Below, one piece after another: positions 1 to 9,069 of a DNA stretch of 64,000 bases. Origin of the DNA: Alcanivorax sp. 1008 (GTDB taxonomy: Bacteria; Pseudomonadota; Gammaproteobacteria; Pseudomonadales; Alcanivoracaceae); assembly GCF_020667895.1 (NCBI RefSeq), contig NZ_JAFMPS010000010.1, positions 44,773-108,772 on the forward strand. Reading direction: 5' to 3'. Below the pieces are notes generated by a model. The model was not told the DNA's origin. It saw nothing but the letters and a program-made list of their open reading frames with translations, and ran no database searches. Positions within the stretch are counted from its first letter, which is position 1. The number at the start of each line of letters is the position of its first letter. Both the position numbers and the translations under genes were made by a program.

Positions 1-44
1 TATAGCGCAGCTGCGTCGTATACGTCCCTGGGATCGAATGCCAT
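1..44 (-). CDS. 5' end of an unidentified gene, cut by the window edge
   Basis: An ATG at 44 on the minus strand follows a GGAGG-type ribosome binding site with good spacing. The reading frame stays open for 14 codons (MAFDPRDVYDAAAL) to the window edge. Too little is visible to name a family. It would be read in the same direction as the TetR gene upstream of it, with about 130 bp between them. Confidence 0.4.
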   Translation of the reverse strand, partial: MAFDPRDVYDAAAL

Positions 45-178
45 GCCTGCCTCCGTTTTCCAATATCAATAACTTAGGAGACATACTTAAAGTAAATATC
101 AGGCAAACGCAACTAAAATTTATGGAACTTTGTGATTGCGATCATAAAGTTACGAGGGTTTCTTAAAGTAACTAGAAA

Positions 179-835
179 TCAGGACTCCTTCACCACCAGC
201 ACATCGCCCAGACGCGCCCCGCCAAGCAACCCTCTGGCGCCGAGAAACACCATGGACAACTGCACCACCACGCGATCACGGCCAGCACGACGCTGGGCAG
301 GAGCCATATCCAGGGCCAGAATGCCGTAGCCAAACATCACCGCCACCGCCGCCTCAGCCGCGCGCAGATCATCCACCGGTGGCAGATTACGGTGCTCGCC
401 GACACTGCGGACATCATCCGCCAACTCCTCCACCAGCAGCTGCAGCTCTCGGTGGACACGGCGGCGAATGCTCGCCGAGGTTCCGAGGCGCTGTTGCACC
501 AACAGACGAAACTCCGCCTCATGGCCAGCCAGATAGGCCAGAAAGCGGTCTACCAGATCCCGCACCCCACCTGCCGGGTCCGCCACTATCAGCTCTCGAC
601 GCCCCTGACGCATGGCGTCACGCAAGCGAAAACAGGCCTGATCCACCAACGCCTGGCCGAGACTGTCCATATCGGGAAAGTGGTTATACAGCGATGGCGC
701 CGCCAACTCCGCCTGACGGGCCACCTCACGCAAACCCAGACTATCGAGGCCGCGCCCGCTGGCCAGTAGCTCCATCGCCGCATCGAGAATCTTCTGCCGA
801 GTGAGCGCCTTGCGCTCGGCCCGATTCAGCGTCAT
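179..835 (-). CDS. TetR-family regulator, FabR-like
   Basis: 218 aa. The N-terminal helix-turn-helix (about residues 10-60, core SLGLREVARQAELAAPSLYNHF) is typical of TetR repressors. The C-terminal half resembles E. coli FabR, the repressor of unsaturated fatty acid synthesis: FRLLVQQRLGTS, ELQLLVEELADDV and ALDMAPAQRR all have close FabR counterparts. The gene is divergent from the fatty acyl-CoA reductase, and a palindrome lies in its own promoter region, so it probably represses itself and perhaps the reductase in response to an acyl ligand. A DesT-type function is equally possible. The family is clear; the target and ligand are inferred. Confidence 0.8.
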   Translation of the reverse strand: MTLNRAERKALTRQKILDAAMELLASGRGLDSLGLREVARQAELAAPSLYNHFPDMDSLGQALVDQACFRLRDAMRQGRRELIVADPAGGVRDLVDRFLAYLAGHEAEFRLLVQQRLGTSASIRRRVHRELQLLVEELADDVRSVGEHRNLPPVDDLRAAEAAVAVMFGYGILALDMAPAQRRAGRDRVVVQLSMVFLGARGLLGGARLGDVLVVKES

Positions 836-871
836 AACCCACCCTTAGAATATACAGTTGTAAGTTAATAA

Positions 872-891
872 TAATGGCAACAATGCCATTA
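872..891. promoter_or_regulatory. candidate operator: 20-bp palindrome between TetR gene and reductase
   Basis: TAATGGCA, a 4-bp spacer acaa, then TGCCATTA form perfect 8-bp inverted arms. The site lies 37-56 bp upstream of the TetR start codon, over or next to that gene's likely -35 region, and about 35 bp upstream of the likely reductase -35 box. TetR dimers bind palindromes of this size, so it is the best candidate operator. Binding is inferred. Confidence 0.5.
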
Positions 892-925
892 GTCACTGTT
901 AAATAGAAATATTTATTTCAGGTGC

Positions 926-954
926 TTGACCAAAATACGATCAACCGGTAAATT
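926..954 (+). promoter_or_regulatory. candidate sigma70 promoter of the fatty acyl-CoA reductase gene
   Basis: TTGACC at 926-931, a 17-bp spacer, then TAAATT at 949-954. The -35 matches 5 of 6 consensus bases and the -10 matches 4 of 6. It would give a leader of roughly 190 nt before the ATG at 1154. Confidence 0.4.
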
Positions 955-1153
955 TCACCTCACATTTGTTAGCCTTTTATCCAAGAGCCAAACCAAGGCT
1001 GGCCAGAGAAGATAAAACAGGAGGCAAGGCCCGCTGATTCCGCTACAGTCTGACTACAGACTTCAAGGAACCAGCCGGCTCCCACAGGGACAGACTCTGT
1101 GTTGAACCGGCCTGTAAAAAAGAAATCGCTGCAAAAAGAAGAAGGGGAATACC

Positions 1154-3166
1154 ATGAATTACTTCGTTACTGGCGCCACCGGCTTTATCGGTCGCTTTCT
1201 TCTCGCTCGCCTGCTCAGCCGCGAAGACAGCCGCGTATTCGCACTGATTCGTCCCGGCTCGGAGTACAAACTGGATGCCATGCGCCGCCGCCTCAATGTG
1301 GAGCCGGAGCGTCTAGTGGGTATCAAGGGCGACTTGACCAAAAAAATGCTCGGCGTCAGCAAGCGGGACAGAGACGATCTTACCGCAGCGAAAATTGACC
1401 ACTTCTTCCACTTGGCAGCGATCTACGATCTCACCGCCGATGAGAACCAACAGCGCTATACCAATATTGAGGGCACTCGTAATGCCCTGCGCCTGGCGGA
1501 GGAGCTTAACGCCGGATGCTTCCATCACATCAGCTCGGTAGCAGCCGCCGGCCTGTATGAGGGCACCTTCCGCGAAGACATGTTCGACGAAGCTGGCGAG
1601 CTGGCCGATGCCTATCTGCAAACCAAGCACGAATCGGAAGCGCTAGTGCGACTGGAAGCAAAGCTGCCATGGCGCATCTATAGACCTTCGATGGTGGTCG
1701 GTCATTCTCAAACCGGCGAGATGGACAAGATCGATGGCCCCTACTACTTCTTCAAGCTGATTCAGAAGCTGAGCGACGTACTGCCGCCTTGGGTACCGCT
1801 GCTGGGCATCGAAGGCGGCCAATTCAACATTGTTCCGGTGGACTTTGTTGCTAGCGCCATTGATCGCATTGCCCATGTGCCAGATCGCGACGGCCAGTGC
1901 TTCCATTTGACCGCCGACCGTCACTACAGCGTTGGCGAAGTGATGAATATTTTTGCCGGCGTGGCCGACGCGCCGAAAATGCCAGTACGCATCGATAACA
2001 GCGTTTTCGAATCCGTTCCGGGCATGGTGCGCAAGGGTATCAGTTCACTGACACCGGCCAAGTTTTTCCTCCATCAAGCCATGGAGGGACTGGATATCCC
2101 CGAGTCAGCACTGAAGTTTCTCAGCTATCCAACCATCTTTGACAACAGCAATGCCAAAGCGACGCTGAATGGCAGCGGCATCGAAGCGCCTGAACTGGAA
2201 GCCTATGCTCAGCTACTATGGGACTACTGGGAAAACCATCTGGACCCGGACCGCGACGAGCGCGAAGACGATGGCGCACCTTCCATCAGCCTCGAAGAGC
2301 GAGTTTCCGGCAAGGTTGTGCTGGTCACCGGTGCCACCTCAGGTATTGGTAAAGCGGCAGCCCTGAAGCTGGCTAGGGCCGGCGCCATCGTTCTGGTGGT
2401 AGCTCGCACTGCAGAAAAACTTGAAGAAACCCTGCACGAGATTGAACAGCTTGGTGGCAAGGCATTCTCCTATAGTGCTGACGTATCACATCTGGATGAC
2501 TGTGACCGACTGGTGAAGCAGATTATTGCGGATCATGGTCAGGTGGATATTCTGGTAAACAACGCCGGCCGCTCGATCCGTCGTTCCGTGGAGCACTCCT
2601 ATGATCGCTTCCACGATTTCGAGCGCACCATGCAGCTTAACTATTTCGGCGCCCTGCGTTTGATCATGCAACTGCTGCCATCAATGACCGAACGGGGCGC
2701 TGGCCACATCATCAATATTTCCTCCATCGGCGTACTGACCAACGCACCGCGTTTCTCGGCATACGTTGCTTCCAAAGCCGCACTGGATGCATTTACCCGT
2801 TGCGCCTCATCTGAGCTGGCCCATCACGGCATTCGCTTTACCACCATTAACATGCCGCTGGTGCGCACCCCGATGATCGCGCCGACCAAGATCTACAACC
2901 ATGTGCCAACCATCAGCCCAAATCAGGCTGCTGACATGATCTGTGATGCCATCGTCCGCCAGCCCAAGCGCATCGCCACCAGCCTGGGCATCGTCGGCCA
3001 GGTGATGCACTTCCTGACCCCGAAGATCACCGAAACCATCATGAATACCGGCTACAAGATTTTCTCCGACTCGTCTGCAGCACTGGGCCAGAAAGAGAAA
3101 ACCCCGAAGCGGATCAGCCGGGAACAGCAGGCCTTCTCGCGGCTGTTCAAGGGCATTCACTGGTAA
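1154..3166 (+). CDS. two-domain fatty acyl-CoA reductase (alcohol-forming type)
   Basis: 670 aa with two Rossmann dehydrogenase modules. Residues 1 to about 370 form an extended SDR/NAD-binding-4 domain, with nucleotide motif TGATGFIGR near the start and YLQTK as the Tyr-x3-Lys pair. Residues about 385-650 form a classical SDR domain, with VTGATSGIGK, NNAG, Ser in NISSIG and YVASK. This arrangement and length match the Marinobacter fatty acyl-CoA reductase that takes acyl-CoA through the aldehyde to the fatty alcohol, the substrate of wax ester synthase. The ATG follows GAAGGGGAATACC. The gene is followed by a strong terminator, so it is monocistronic. The divergent FabR-like gene suggests control by acyl supply. 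The fold assignment is firm; substrate chain length is unknown. Confidence 0.85.
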   Translation: MNYFVTGATGFIGRFLLARLLSREDSRVFALIRPGSEYKLDAMRRRLNVEPERLVGIKGDLTKKMLGVSKRDRDDLTAAKIDHFFHLAAIYDLTADENQQRYTNIEGTRNALRLAEELNAGCFHHISSVAAAGLYEGTFREDMFDEAGELADAYLQTKHESEALVRLEAKLPWRIYRPSMVVGHSQTGEMDKIDGPYYFFKLIQKLSDVLPPWVPLLGIEGGQFNIVPVDFVASAIDRIAHVPDRDGQCFHLTADRHYSVGEVMNIFAGVADAPKMPVRIDNSVFESVPGMVRKGISSLTPAKFFLHQAMEGLDIPESALKFLSYPTIFDNSNAKATLNGSGIEAPELEAYAQLLWDYWENHLDPDRDEREDDGAPSISLEERVSGKVVLVTGATSGIGKAAALKLARAGAIVLVVARTAEKLEETLHEIEQLGGKAFSYSADVSHLDDCDRLVKQIIADHGQVDILVNNAGRSIRRSVEHSYDRFHDFERTMQLNYFGALRLIMQLLPSMTERGAGHIINISSIGVLTNAPRFSAYVASKAALDAFTRCASSELAHHGIRFTTINMPLVRTPMIAPTKIYNHVPTISPNQAADMICDAIVRQPKRIATSLGIVGQVMHFLTPKITETIMNTGYKIFSDSSAALGQKEKTPKRISREQQAFSRLFKGIHW

Positions 3167-3190
3167 GCTATCCGCGCCGCGGCAAGCGCA

Positions 3191-3229
3191 AACGGAAAAG
3201 GCCCGGCAATTTGCCGGGCCTTTTCCGTT
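3191..3229 (+). terminator. rho-independent terminator after the reductase gene
   Basis: Perfect 19-bp inverted repeat around a single central T, with a GC core (GGCCCGGC/GCCGGGCC), flanked by A and T runs. It ends the reductase transcript before the OsmC-YcaO gene. The 29-bp core recurs exactly at 5580-5608. Confidence 0.85.
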
Positions 3230-3339
3230 ATGACACCTGCACATCTGTGGTGAAGGTGTCCATATTTCCTGCTTTATGAGACCATCGCTGCCATAGCGCG
3301 CCCTGCGCCTCTCCCCATATCTGCCCCGGTACACTGTCC

Positions 3340-5532
3340 ATGGAAATCAAGGTCAACTATCTCGACAACCTTCGGCTCGAGGCAAAGTTTGACGACTTTA
3401 CCGTCATCTCGGACCAGCCGATCCGCTATAAGGGCGACGGCTCGGCGCCGGGACCGTTTGACTATTTTCTGGCGTCGTCGGCGCTGTGTGCAGCCTACTT
3501 CGTCAAGGTGTACTGCAACACACGCAATATCTCCACTGACAATATTCGTCTTTCGCAGAACAACATTGTCGACCCGGAGGATCGCTACAAGCAGATCTTC
3601 CGCATTCAGGTGCAACTGCCGGAAGACATTAGCGACAAGGATCGTCAGGGGATCATTCGCTCCATCGAGCGCTGCACGGTAAAAAAAGTGGTGCAGGCTG
3701 GCCCGGACTTTCAAATTGAGACGGTAAAAAATCTGGATGACGATGCCCAGGCACTGCTGACAATAAAACCGGATAGCGACGCGCGAACTTTTATCGAAGG
3801 CAAAGACCTGCCGCTGGAACAAACCATCGCCAATATGAGCGCTATTCTGGCCAATCTTGGCATGAAGATCGAGATTGCCTCATGGCGCAATATCGTGCCA
3901 CATGTGTGGTCACTGCATATTCGTGACGCGGCATCGCCGATGTGCTTTACCAACGGCAAGGGCGCCACCAAAGAAGCTGCTCTGTGCTCGGCACTCGGTG
4001 AATTTATTGAGCGGCTGAGCTGTAATTTTTTCTACAACGATCAGTATTTCGGCCAGGAAGTCGGTAACAGCGACTTTGTCCATTACCCGAATGAAAAATG
4101 GTTCCAGCCCGGCCCGAAAGGCGCACTGCCCAACGGCATACTCGATGACCACTGCCTGTCGATCTACAATCCCGACGGCGAGCTGCTGGGCACACACCTG
4201 CTTGATACCAACTCCGGCACCCCGGAACGCGGCATTTGCGCCCTGCCCTATGTGCGTCAGTCTGACGGCGAAACGGTCTACTTCCCCTCCAACCTGATTG
4301 AAAACCTGTACCTCAGCAACGGCATGAGTGCCGGCAATACCTTGGCGGAGGCTCAGGTGCAGTGCCTGTCAGAAATTTTCGAGCGGGCCGTAAAAAAAGA
4401 CATTATCGAAAATGAAGTGGCGCTGCCGGATGTTCCGGAGGCAGTGCTCAATCGCTATCCGCATATTCAGGAAGGCATCAAGGCACTGGAGGCGCAGGGC
4501 TTTCCGGTGCTGGTCAAGGATGCCTCCCTCGGCGGTGAGTTCCCTGTCATGTGTGTGGCCCTGATGAACCCGAAAACCGGCGGCGTGTTTGTCTCCTTTG
4601 GCGCTCACCCCAGTTTTCAGGTGGCACTGGAGCGCAGCCTGACCGAGCTGCTGCAGGGCCGCAGCTTTGAAGGTCTGAATGATCTGCCGGCGCCGACTTT
4701 TAATAGCATGGCTGTCACTGAACCCAACAATTTCGTTGAGCACTTTATCGACTCCAGTGGCGTGGTGTCCTGGCGCTTTTTCAGCGCCCGCTCGGATTAT
4801 GACTTCTGTGACTGGGATTTCAGCGGCAGCAACGAAGAAGAAGCCGCCACCCTGTTTGGCATACTTAAGGACATGGGCCATGAGTGTTATATGGCCGTGT
4901 TTGAAGATCTCGGCGCGCCGGTGTGCCGGATTCTGGTGCCCGGCTATTCCGAGATCTACCCGGTCGACGATCTGATCTGGGACAACACCAATATGGCGCT
5001 GGAGTTCCGCCAGGACATCCTCAACCTGCACCGGTTAGGCGACAACCAGCTGGCTGATCTGGTGCAGCGGCTGGAAGAAAGCGATCGCGACGCCTACATG
5101 ACCATCATCACCCTGATCGGCATTGAGTTTGATGAAAACACCGTCTGGGGTCAGCTCACCATTCTGGAGCTGAAACTGCTTATTTATCTGGCGCTGGGCC
5201 AGCTGGATAGCGCTCTGGAACTGGTAGAGGCCTTTCTCCAGTTCAACGACAATACGGTGGAGCGCGGGCGCTTTTATCAAGCCATGCAGGCAGTGCTGGA
5301 AGTCACCCTGGATGACGATCTGGCGCTGGAAGATTATCTGGTCAGTTTCCGCCGTATGTTTGGTGATGACATCCTTAATGCCGTCATCGGCTCGGTCAAC
5401 GGCAGCGTGCGCTTCCACGGCCTGTCCCCCACCAGCATGGCACTGGAAGGGCTCGACAAACATCAGCGGCTGATCGATAGCTACAAGAAACTGCATACAG
5501 CAAGACAGGCAGTATTTGCAACGAGTCACTGA
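3340..5532 (+). CDS. OsmC-YcaO domain fusion protein
   Basis: 730 aa. The first ~140 residues form an OsmC-like domain with both peroxidatic-type cysteines (ALCAAYF and ERCTVKK). From about 190 a YcaO domain follows with all three ATP-binding signatures: SALGEFIER, the segment EAQVQCLSEIFER, and RSLTELLQGR. A helical, TPR-like tail fills the last ~170 residues. E. coli YcaO (586 aa) assists RimO in methylthiolating ribosomal protein S12; YcaO enzymes in general use ATP to activate amide backbones. The OsmC fusion adds a thiol/hydroperoxide-reactive module. No peptide precursor, RimO or maturase gene adjoins it, so a RiPP role is not supported here. The ATG at 3340 fits the OsmC start; its ribosome binding site is weak. 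Confidence 0.85.
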   Translation: MEIKVNYLDNLRLEAKFDDFTVISDQPIRYKGDGSAPGPFDYFLASSALCAAYFVKVYCNTRNISTDNIRLSQNNIVDPEDRYKQIFRIQVQLPEDISDKDRQGIIRSIERCTVKKVVQAGPDFQIETVKNLDDDAQALLTIKPDSDARTFIEGKDLPLEQTIANMSAILANLGMKIEIASWRNIVPHVWSLHIRDAASPMCFTNGKGATKEAALCSALGEFIERLSCNFFYNDQYFGQEVGNSDFVHYPNEKWFQPGPKGALPNGILDDHCLSIYNPDGELLGTHLLDTNSGTPERGICALPYVRQSDGETVYFPSNLIENLYLSNGMSAGNTLAEAQVQCLSEIFERAVKKDIIENEVALPDVPEAVLNRYPHIQEGIKALEAQGFPVLVKDASLGGEFPVMCVALMNPKTGGVFVSFGAHPSFQVALERSLTELLQGRSFEGLNDLPAPTFNSMAVTEPNNFVEHFIDSSGVVSWRFFSARSDYDFCDWDFSGSNEEEAATLFGILKDMGHECYMAVFEDLGAPVCRILVPGYSEIYPVDDLIWDNTNMALEFRQDILNLHRLGDNQLADLVQRLEESDRDAYMTIITLIGIEFDENTVWGQLTILELKLLIYLALGQLDSALELVEAFLQFNDNTVERGRFYQAMQAVLEVTLDDDLALEDYLVSFRRMFGDDILNAVIGSVNGSVRFHGLSPTSMALEGLDKHQRLIDSYKKLHTARQAVFATSH

Positions 5533-5577
5533 CCAGCCACGTTTATTACATCGGATCTGCCAAACAAGTCCGCCAAC

Positions 5578-5610
5578 AAAAAAGGCCCGGCAATTTGCCG
5601 GGCCTTTTTT
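5578..5610. terminator. bidirectional terminator between convergent genes
   Basis: Perfect 16-bp arms around one central T, with six T on each strand, so it can stop both the OsmC-YcaO transcript and the convergent lipoprotein transcript. Its 29-bp core is identical to that of the hairpin at 3191-3229. Confidence 0.85.
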
Positions 5611-5650
5611 GTTTATACCACTACGAGATGAGTACGATTGAGGAGTACGA

Positions 5651-8600
5651 TTATTGGCATGTAACCTGGATATCGTTCACATAGTTCGGCACGGCATCCG
5701 CCGCCGGCATTACACCTGTGCCATTGGTGACCGAACAGGTCAAACCAAACAGGCCTGTGTACTGGGCAGTGATGTCGTAGGTATCGCCCGGTGCCAAGGT
5801 GCTCGGCATGGTGAAGCTGCCACCCTGACCCGAATCATTAAACAGGAAGTTAATAAACTCGAAGTTATCCAAGTCTTCAATGTCCACACTGTCGAAATCA
5901 TCCAGCCCAGTCACAGTACCGCCCACGGAGCCTGCTGCAGGATCACTGCCACCGCCGCCATCGAAGCTGCACTCCAGCGACAGATTGGTAATGTTGGTGG
6001 TGCCGATGGTGCCGCTGCCATTGGTGACGGCGCCACAAGTAGTGCCGATCGAAGTACCGATCACGGTGACATCATAAGTAGCGCCTTCGGGCATGTAGAT
6101 ACTGTTGAAGGCCAGACCCGCGCCGGTGCCGGTAAGGTCAATCTGCTGGGCGCCGGTAGCACTGTTCACCACCGAGAGCTGCACGCTTGCGCCGTCCACC
6201 AAGCCGTTAACAATGCCAGTCACGCGGGCGCCCTGGCAGGCAATATCGACAGTGACCTGAGCGCCTTGCGGCGAATCGCTCTGGCTGCTCAACTGGCACT
6301 GCAAACCACTCGGCACCGAGGTCAGCTCCAGCTGGTAGGTGCCGGTAAAACTGTCCGCAAAGAGATAATCGCCGTTAGCGCTCAACAGGGCGAAGGCCGG
6401 GCCAGTATTACTGTCAGTGTTCTGTAACGCCAGAGTTTCACCGGCGGGTAATCCGGTGAGCAACCCGCCAAGGCTGAACGCGGCAAACCCCTCACAACTG
6501 ACTTCCACAACAGCAAACACATCGGAGTCATAGTTGATCGGCGCAACGCCATCGCCACCTTCCAGCGAGCACAGCAGGTTGCTCGGATTGGCGCCGTTGA
6601 TTGTCACGCTGAAGCTCTCGCCCGCATCAAGCGTTGATGGAAAGCTGAACTCGCCATTGGCATCAACGACCACCGAATCATCGCCATTGGACAGCGTGAC
6701 TGACTGGTTGGGCTGCAGCCCGGTGGCGGTGCCACCGAGTGTCACTGGCAGCACCTCTTTCAGCGTGCAATCCACTGCAACATTATTGATATTGTTGCCA
6801 ATCATGGTGCCGCTGGCGTTGCTGACGGTACAGCCGAATTGCGGCGCGATATCACCAACGGTGACCGTATAGGTTGCACTCACAGGCACCGGCGAAAGAA
6901 ACTGCCACTGATCCTGACTGCCGAAGATCGCCAGCTTGTCTTCGCGCTGCTTGCCATTGGTTTCGGTGGATGTGAGGGTCAGCTTGAGTTCCGCGCCCTC
7001 GGGAAGACCAGTCAAGGAGCCCCCCACCAGTTGTTGTAGACCAGCCGCCAACTGCGTCATCAAATCATTGTTGCAGGCATTCAGAGAACAGATTTTTCCG
7101 CGCACATCGGCCGGCAGCTTGATGATTTCCGATTCCACATGCGCTTGTGCATCGGCCTTACTCACCAGCGTAAAGGTACTGCCGACAGTACTGGAAATGC
7201 TCGACAGCAGGGTCTCGGCAGCGCTGGCAAACTCCTCATCCGTGCCGCCCAGATCGATATCAATGCTCTGCGCGCTAAGATCCGGCAATACAATCTGCGT
7301 CGGATCGCCGCTGGTATTTAGAGACTGCAACAACTGGGCTATGCGCAAACCTCTTTCCGGGGTTTCACCCAGACCCGCCAGCTGGTAGACGTGAACGGCT
7401 TCGGCGCAATCAGTGCTGCCCAGGGCAAAGTTTCCAAGATAGAAAGCGACCTGCTCGCCGGCTTTGCATTGGTATCCGCCATTGGCATCGGTAAAGCGCA
7501 TTTCGGAGCCCAGTTTGCTGACGTAAATTGGTACATCATCGAAGATCCGGCCAATGGAGCTCTGGTACGTCAACCCACCGGTTACAAGTGCTAACTGGCC
7601 GTTACTGGATACGGCCGCTGTTTTCCATCTCTCTGATGGTGGCCATACAACATCCACACTCCAACTCTTCCCGCCATCGTTGGAACGGTACACTTTGCCC
7701 AGCCATTCGGCGGCCAGCAAAATGCGCATGTCCGCAGACCCGGCGATTGCCTCAATGTTCTTGCCTGCCAAAGTGACCTGCACGCCACTTTGTGTATGCA
7801 GCTCCACCCCTTTCGCCGTGGCCAGGGCGACCACATCACCGGCGGCGGACAGCGCTGCATCCCGAACTGGCTCACCATTGGTTGCCAGAGGCAGCCAAGT
7901 GTTGCCGTCATCCACCGACAGACTGGCGGTGGTGCCGCCCACGGCGAGAAGGCGCGCACCATCCGCGGAGACCATCAAGCGGTTTTCATCTTCGGCCGGT
8001 GAACCGGTCAGCGCTGCCCAGCTGAGACCGCCATCATTGGAGCGATAACGGCAGACATCTCGCTGCTCCCCAGCGTCCCAGAGCTGCGCGTCACTGCGCG
8101 TATCTTTTCCGGAGAAGTAAAGCTGCTGACCATCTGCGGACAGACTGACCTCCGAGGTGCGGCACAGGGCTGATGTTGGTGCCGGTCGCTCTACCCATGT
8201 CTCGCCGCCATCGACAGACACCAGCAGCGGCAGGGCCGCGCTGTCATTGCGTTGCGGCACGACGATGGTCTGCCCATCCGCTGATACCGCCACGCTGCCG
8301 GTAGCCCCGGCATCTCTGTTAAAGAAGCTACCCGTTACAGGGGACTGCCGTCGATTCGATGGCCAGCTCGCACCGCTGTCCGTGGAAAGCCAGATAGCGT
8401 ACTCACTCAAGGCGAACATACGTGAGCCGTCTGCGGACATCGCCACGCGTCCCCAGATATCTTCAGAACGCGATACTTCACTCCAACCTCTGATGCGGTA
8501 ACCCAGCCCCTGCACCGGCGCATCAATAAACACACCATCGGCCTTCGACTCCGCCGGGAACAGTCGTCCATCACCACCACCGCAACCCGCAACGAGCCCG

Positions 8601-8677
8601 ACAACCAACAGGGTCGCCCCCCATAGTCTCACGCCATAAGCTGGACCCTGTGCGATCACCGGACTCACTGCTTTCAT
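5651..8677 (-). CDS. large lipoprotein: Asp-box repeats plus five cysteine-paired tandem domains
   Basis: 1008 aa from the ATG at 8677, chosen because GGAG sits 7 nt upstream; an in-frame ATG at 8698 has a weaker site. A lipoprotein signal ends in LVAGCGGG, so the protein is probably anchored in the outer membrane. Residues about 40-390 hold BNR/sortilin-like Asp-box repeats (SVDGGETW, SNDGGLSW, SVDDGNTW, SNDGGKSW), a beta-propeller signature. From about residue 555 to the end run five degenerate repeats of roughly 85-95 aa, each starting with a G-x-x-x-GL turn and carrying two cysteines, probably disulphide-linked Ig-like modules. No catalytic motif was recognised. It may be a surface binding or adhesion protein. 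Confidence 0.65.
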   Translation of the reverse strand: MKAVSPVIAQGPAYGVRLWGATLLVVGLVAGCGGGDGRLFPAESKADGVFIDAPVQGLGYRIRGWSEVSRSEDIWGRVAMSADGSRMFALSEYAIWLSTDSGASWPSNRRQSPVTGSFFNRDAGATGSVAVSADGQTIVVPQRNDSAALPLLVSVDGGETWVERPAPTSALCRTSEVSLSADGQQLYFSGKDTRSDAQLWDAGEQRDVCRYRSNDGGLSWAALTGSPAEDENRLMVSADGARLLAVGGTTASLSVDDGNTWLPLATNGEPVRDAALSAAGDVVALATAKGVELHTQSGVQVTLAGKNIEAIAGSADMRILLAAEWLGKVYRSNDGGKSWSVDVVWPPSERWKTAAVSSNGQLALVTGGLTYQSSIGRIFDDVPIYVSKLGSEMRFTDANGGYQCKAGEQVAFYLGNFALGSTDCAEAVHVYQLAGLGETPERGLRIAQLLQSLNTSGDPTQIVLPDLSAQSIDIDLGGTDEEFASAAETLLSSISSTVGSTFTLVSKADAQAHVESEIIKLPADVRGKICSLNACNNDLMTQLAAGLQQLVGGSLTGLPEGAELKLTLTSTETNGKQREDKLAIFGSQDQWQFLSPVPVSATYTVTVGDIAPQFGCTVSNASGTMIGNNINNVAVDCTLKEVLPVTLGGTATGLQPNQSVTLSNGDDSVVVDANGEFSFPSTLDAGESFSVTINGANPSNLLCSLEGGDGVAPINYDSDVFAVVEVSCEGFAAFSLGGLLTGLPAGETLALQNTDSNTGPAFALLSANGDYLFADSFTGTYQLELTSVPSGLQCQLSSQSDSPQGAQVTVDIACQGARVTGIVNGLVDGASVQLSVVNSATGAQQIDLTGTGAGLAFNSIYMPEGATYDVTVIGTSIGTTCGAVTNGSGTIGTTNITNLSLECSFDGGGGSDPAAGSVGGTVTGLDDFDSVDIEDLDNFEFINFLFNDSGQGGSFTMPSTLAPGDTYDITAQYTGLFGLTCSVTNGTGVMPAADAVPNYVNDIQVTCQ

Positions 8678-8896
8678 CAAATCACTCCGTACTGCCATTG
8701 AATATTTCTCTCTTTCACGCAGTAATCTCGGGAAACCACGACGTATCGAGAAATGAATGACATTCTCATTTGCAAAGACCACGCCACAACTAGTGATCTA
8801 CCCACAAAATACTGCCGCCCCCGCCAGCACTGCTTCTGCAGCTCCCCGCCTTCATATCGGCAGTGCGAAGCCATGATTCCATTGCGCCACTAACTG

Positions 8897-8992
8897 TCAC
8901 TTTAGGGTATCAACCTGACGCCCTGCGGCAGCAAAAGCCGCAATAGAAGCAGAACCTCCGGCCAACAACGCCCTCCTGTCACCAGTCGACAT
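8897..8992 (-). CDS. 31-aa ORF with Tat-like signal, possible gene remnant
   Basis: The ATG at 8992 follows a very strong ribosome binding site (GGGGGGAGAAAG). The short product starts with DRRALLAGG and an alanine-rich hydrophobic stretch, as in a twin-arginine signal peptide, then stops after 31 codons. No continuing frame with recognisable protein was seen downstream. It could be the surviving start of a decayed exported oxidoreductase or a real leader peptide. Confidence 0.35.
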   Translation of the reverse strand: MSTGDRRALLAGGSASIAAFAAAGRQVDTLK

Positions 8993-9069
8993 CTTTCTCC
9001 CCCCTGTGTACTGGCGCAAAAAGCAGCACAGAATAGACTTCCCTCGTTCCTGACAACCGGAGAATTACC

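Noticed and set aside
3340..5532. RiPP (modified peptide) cluster around the YcaO gene
   Set aside because: No precursor peptide, dehydrogenase, transporter or maturase beside it, and terminators isolate the gene on both sides.
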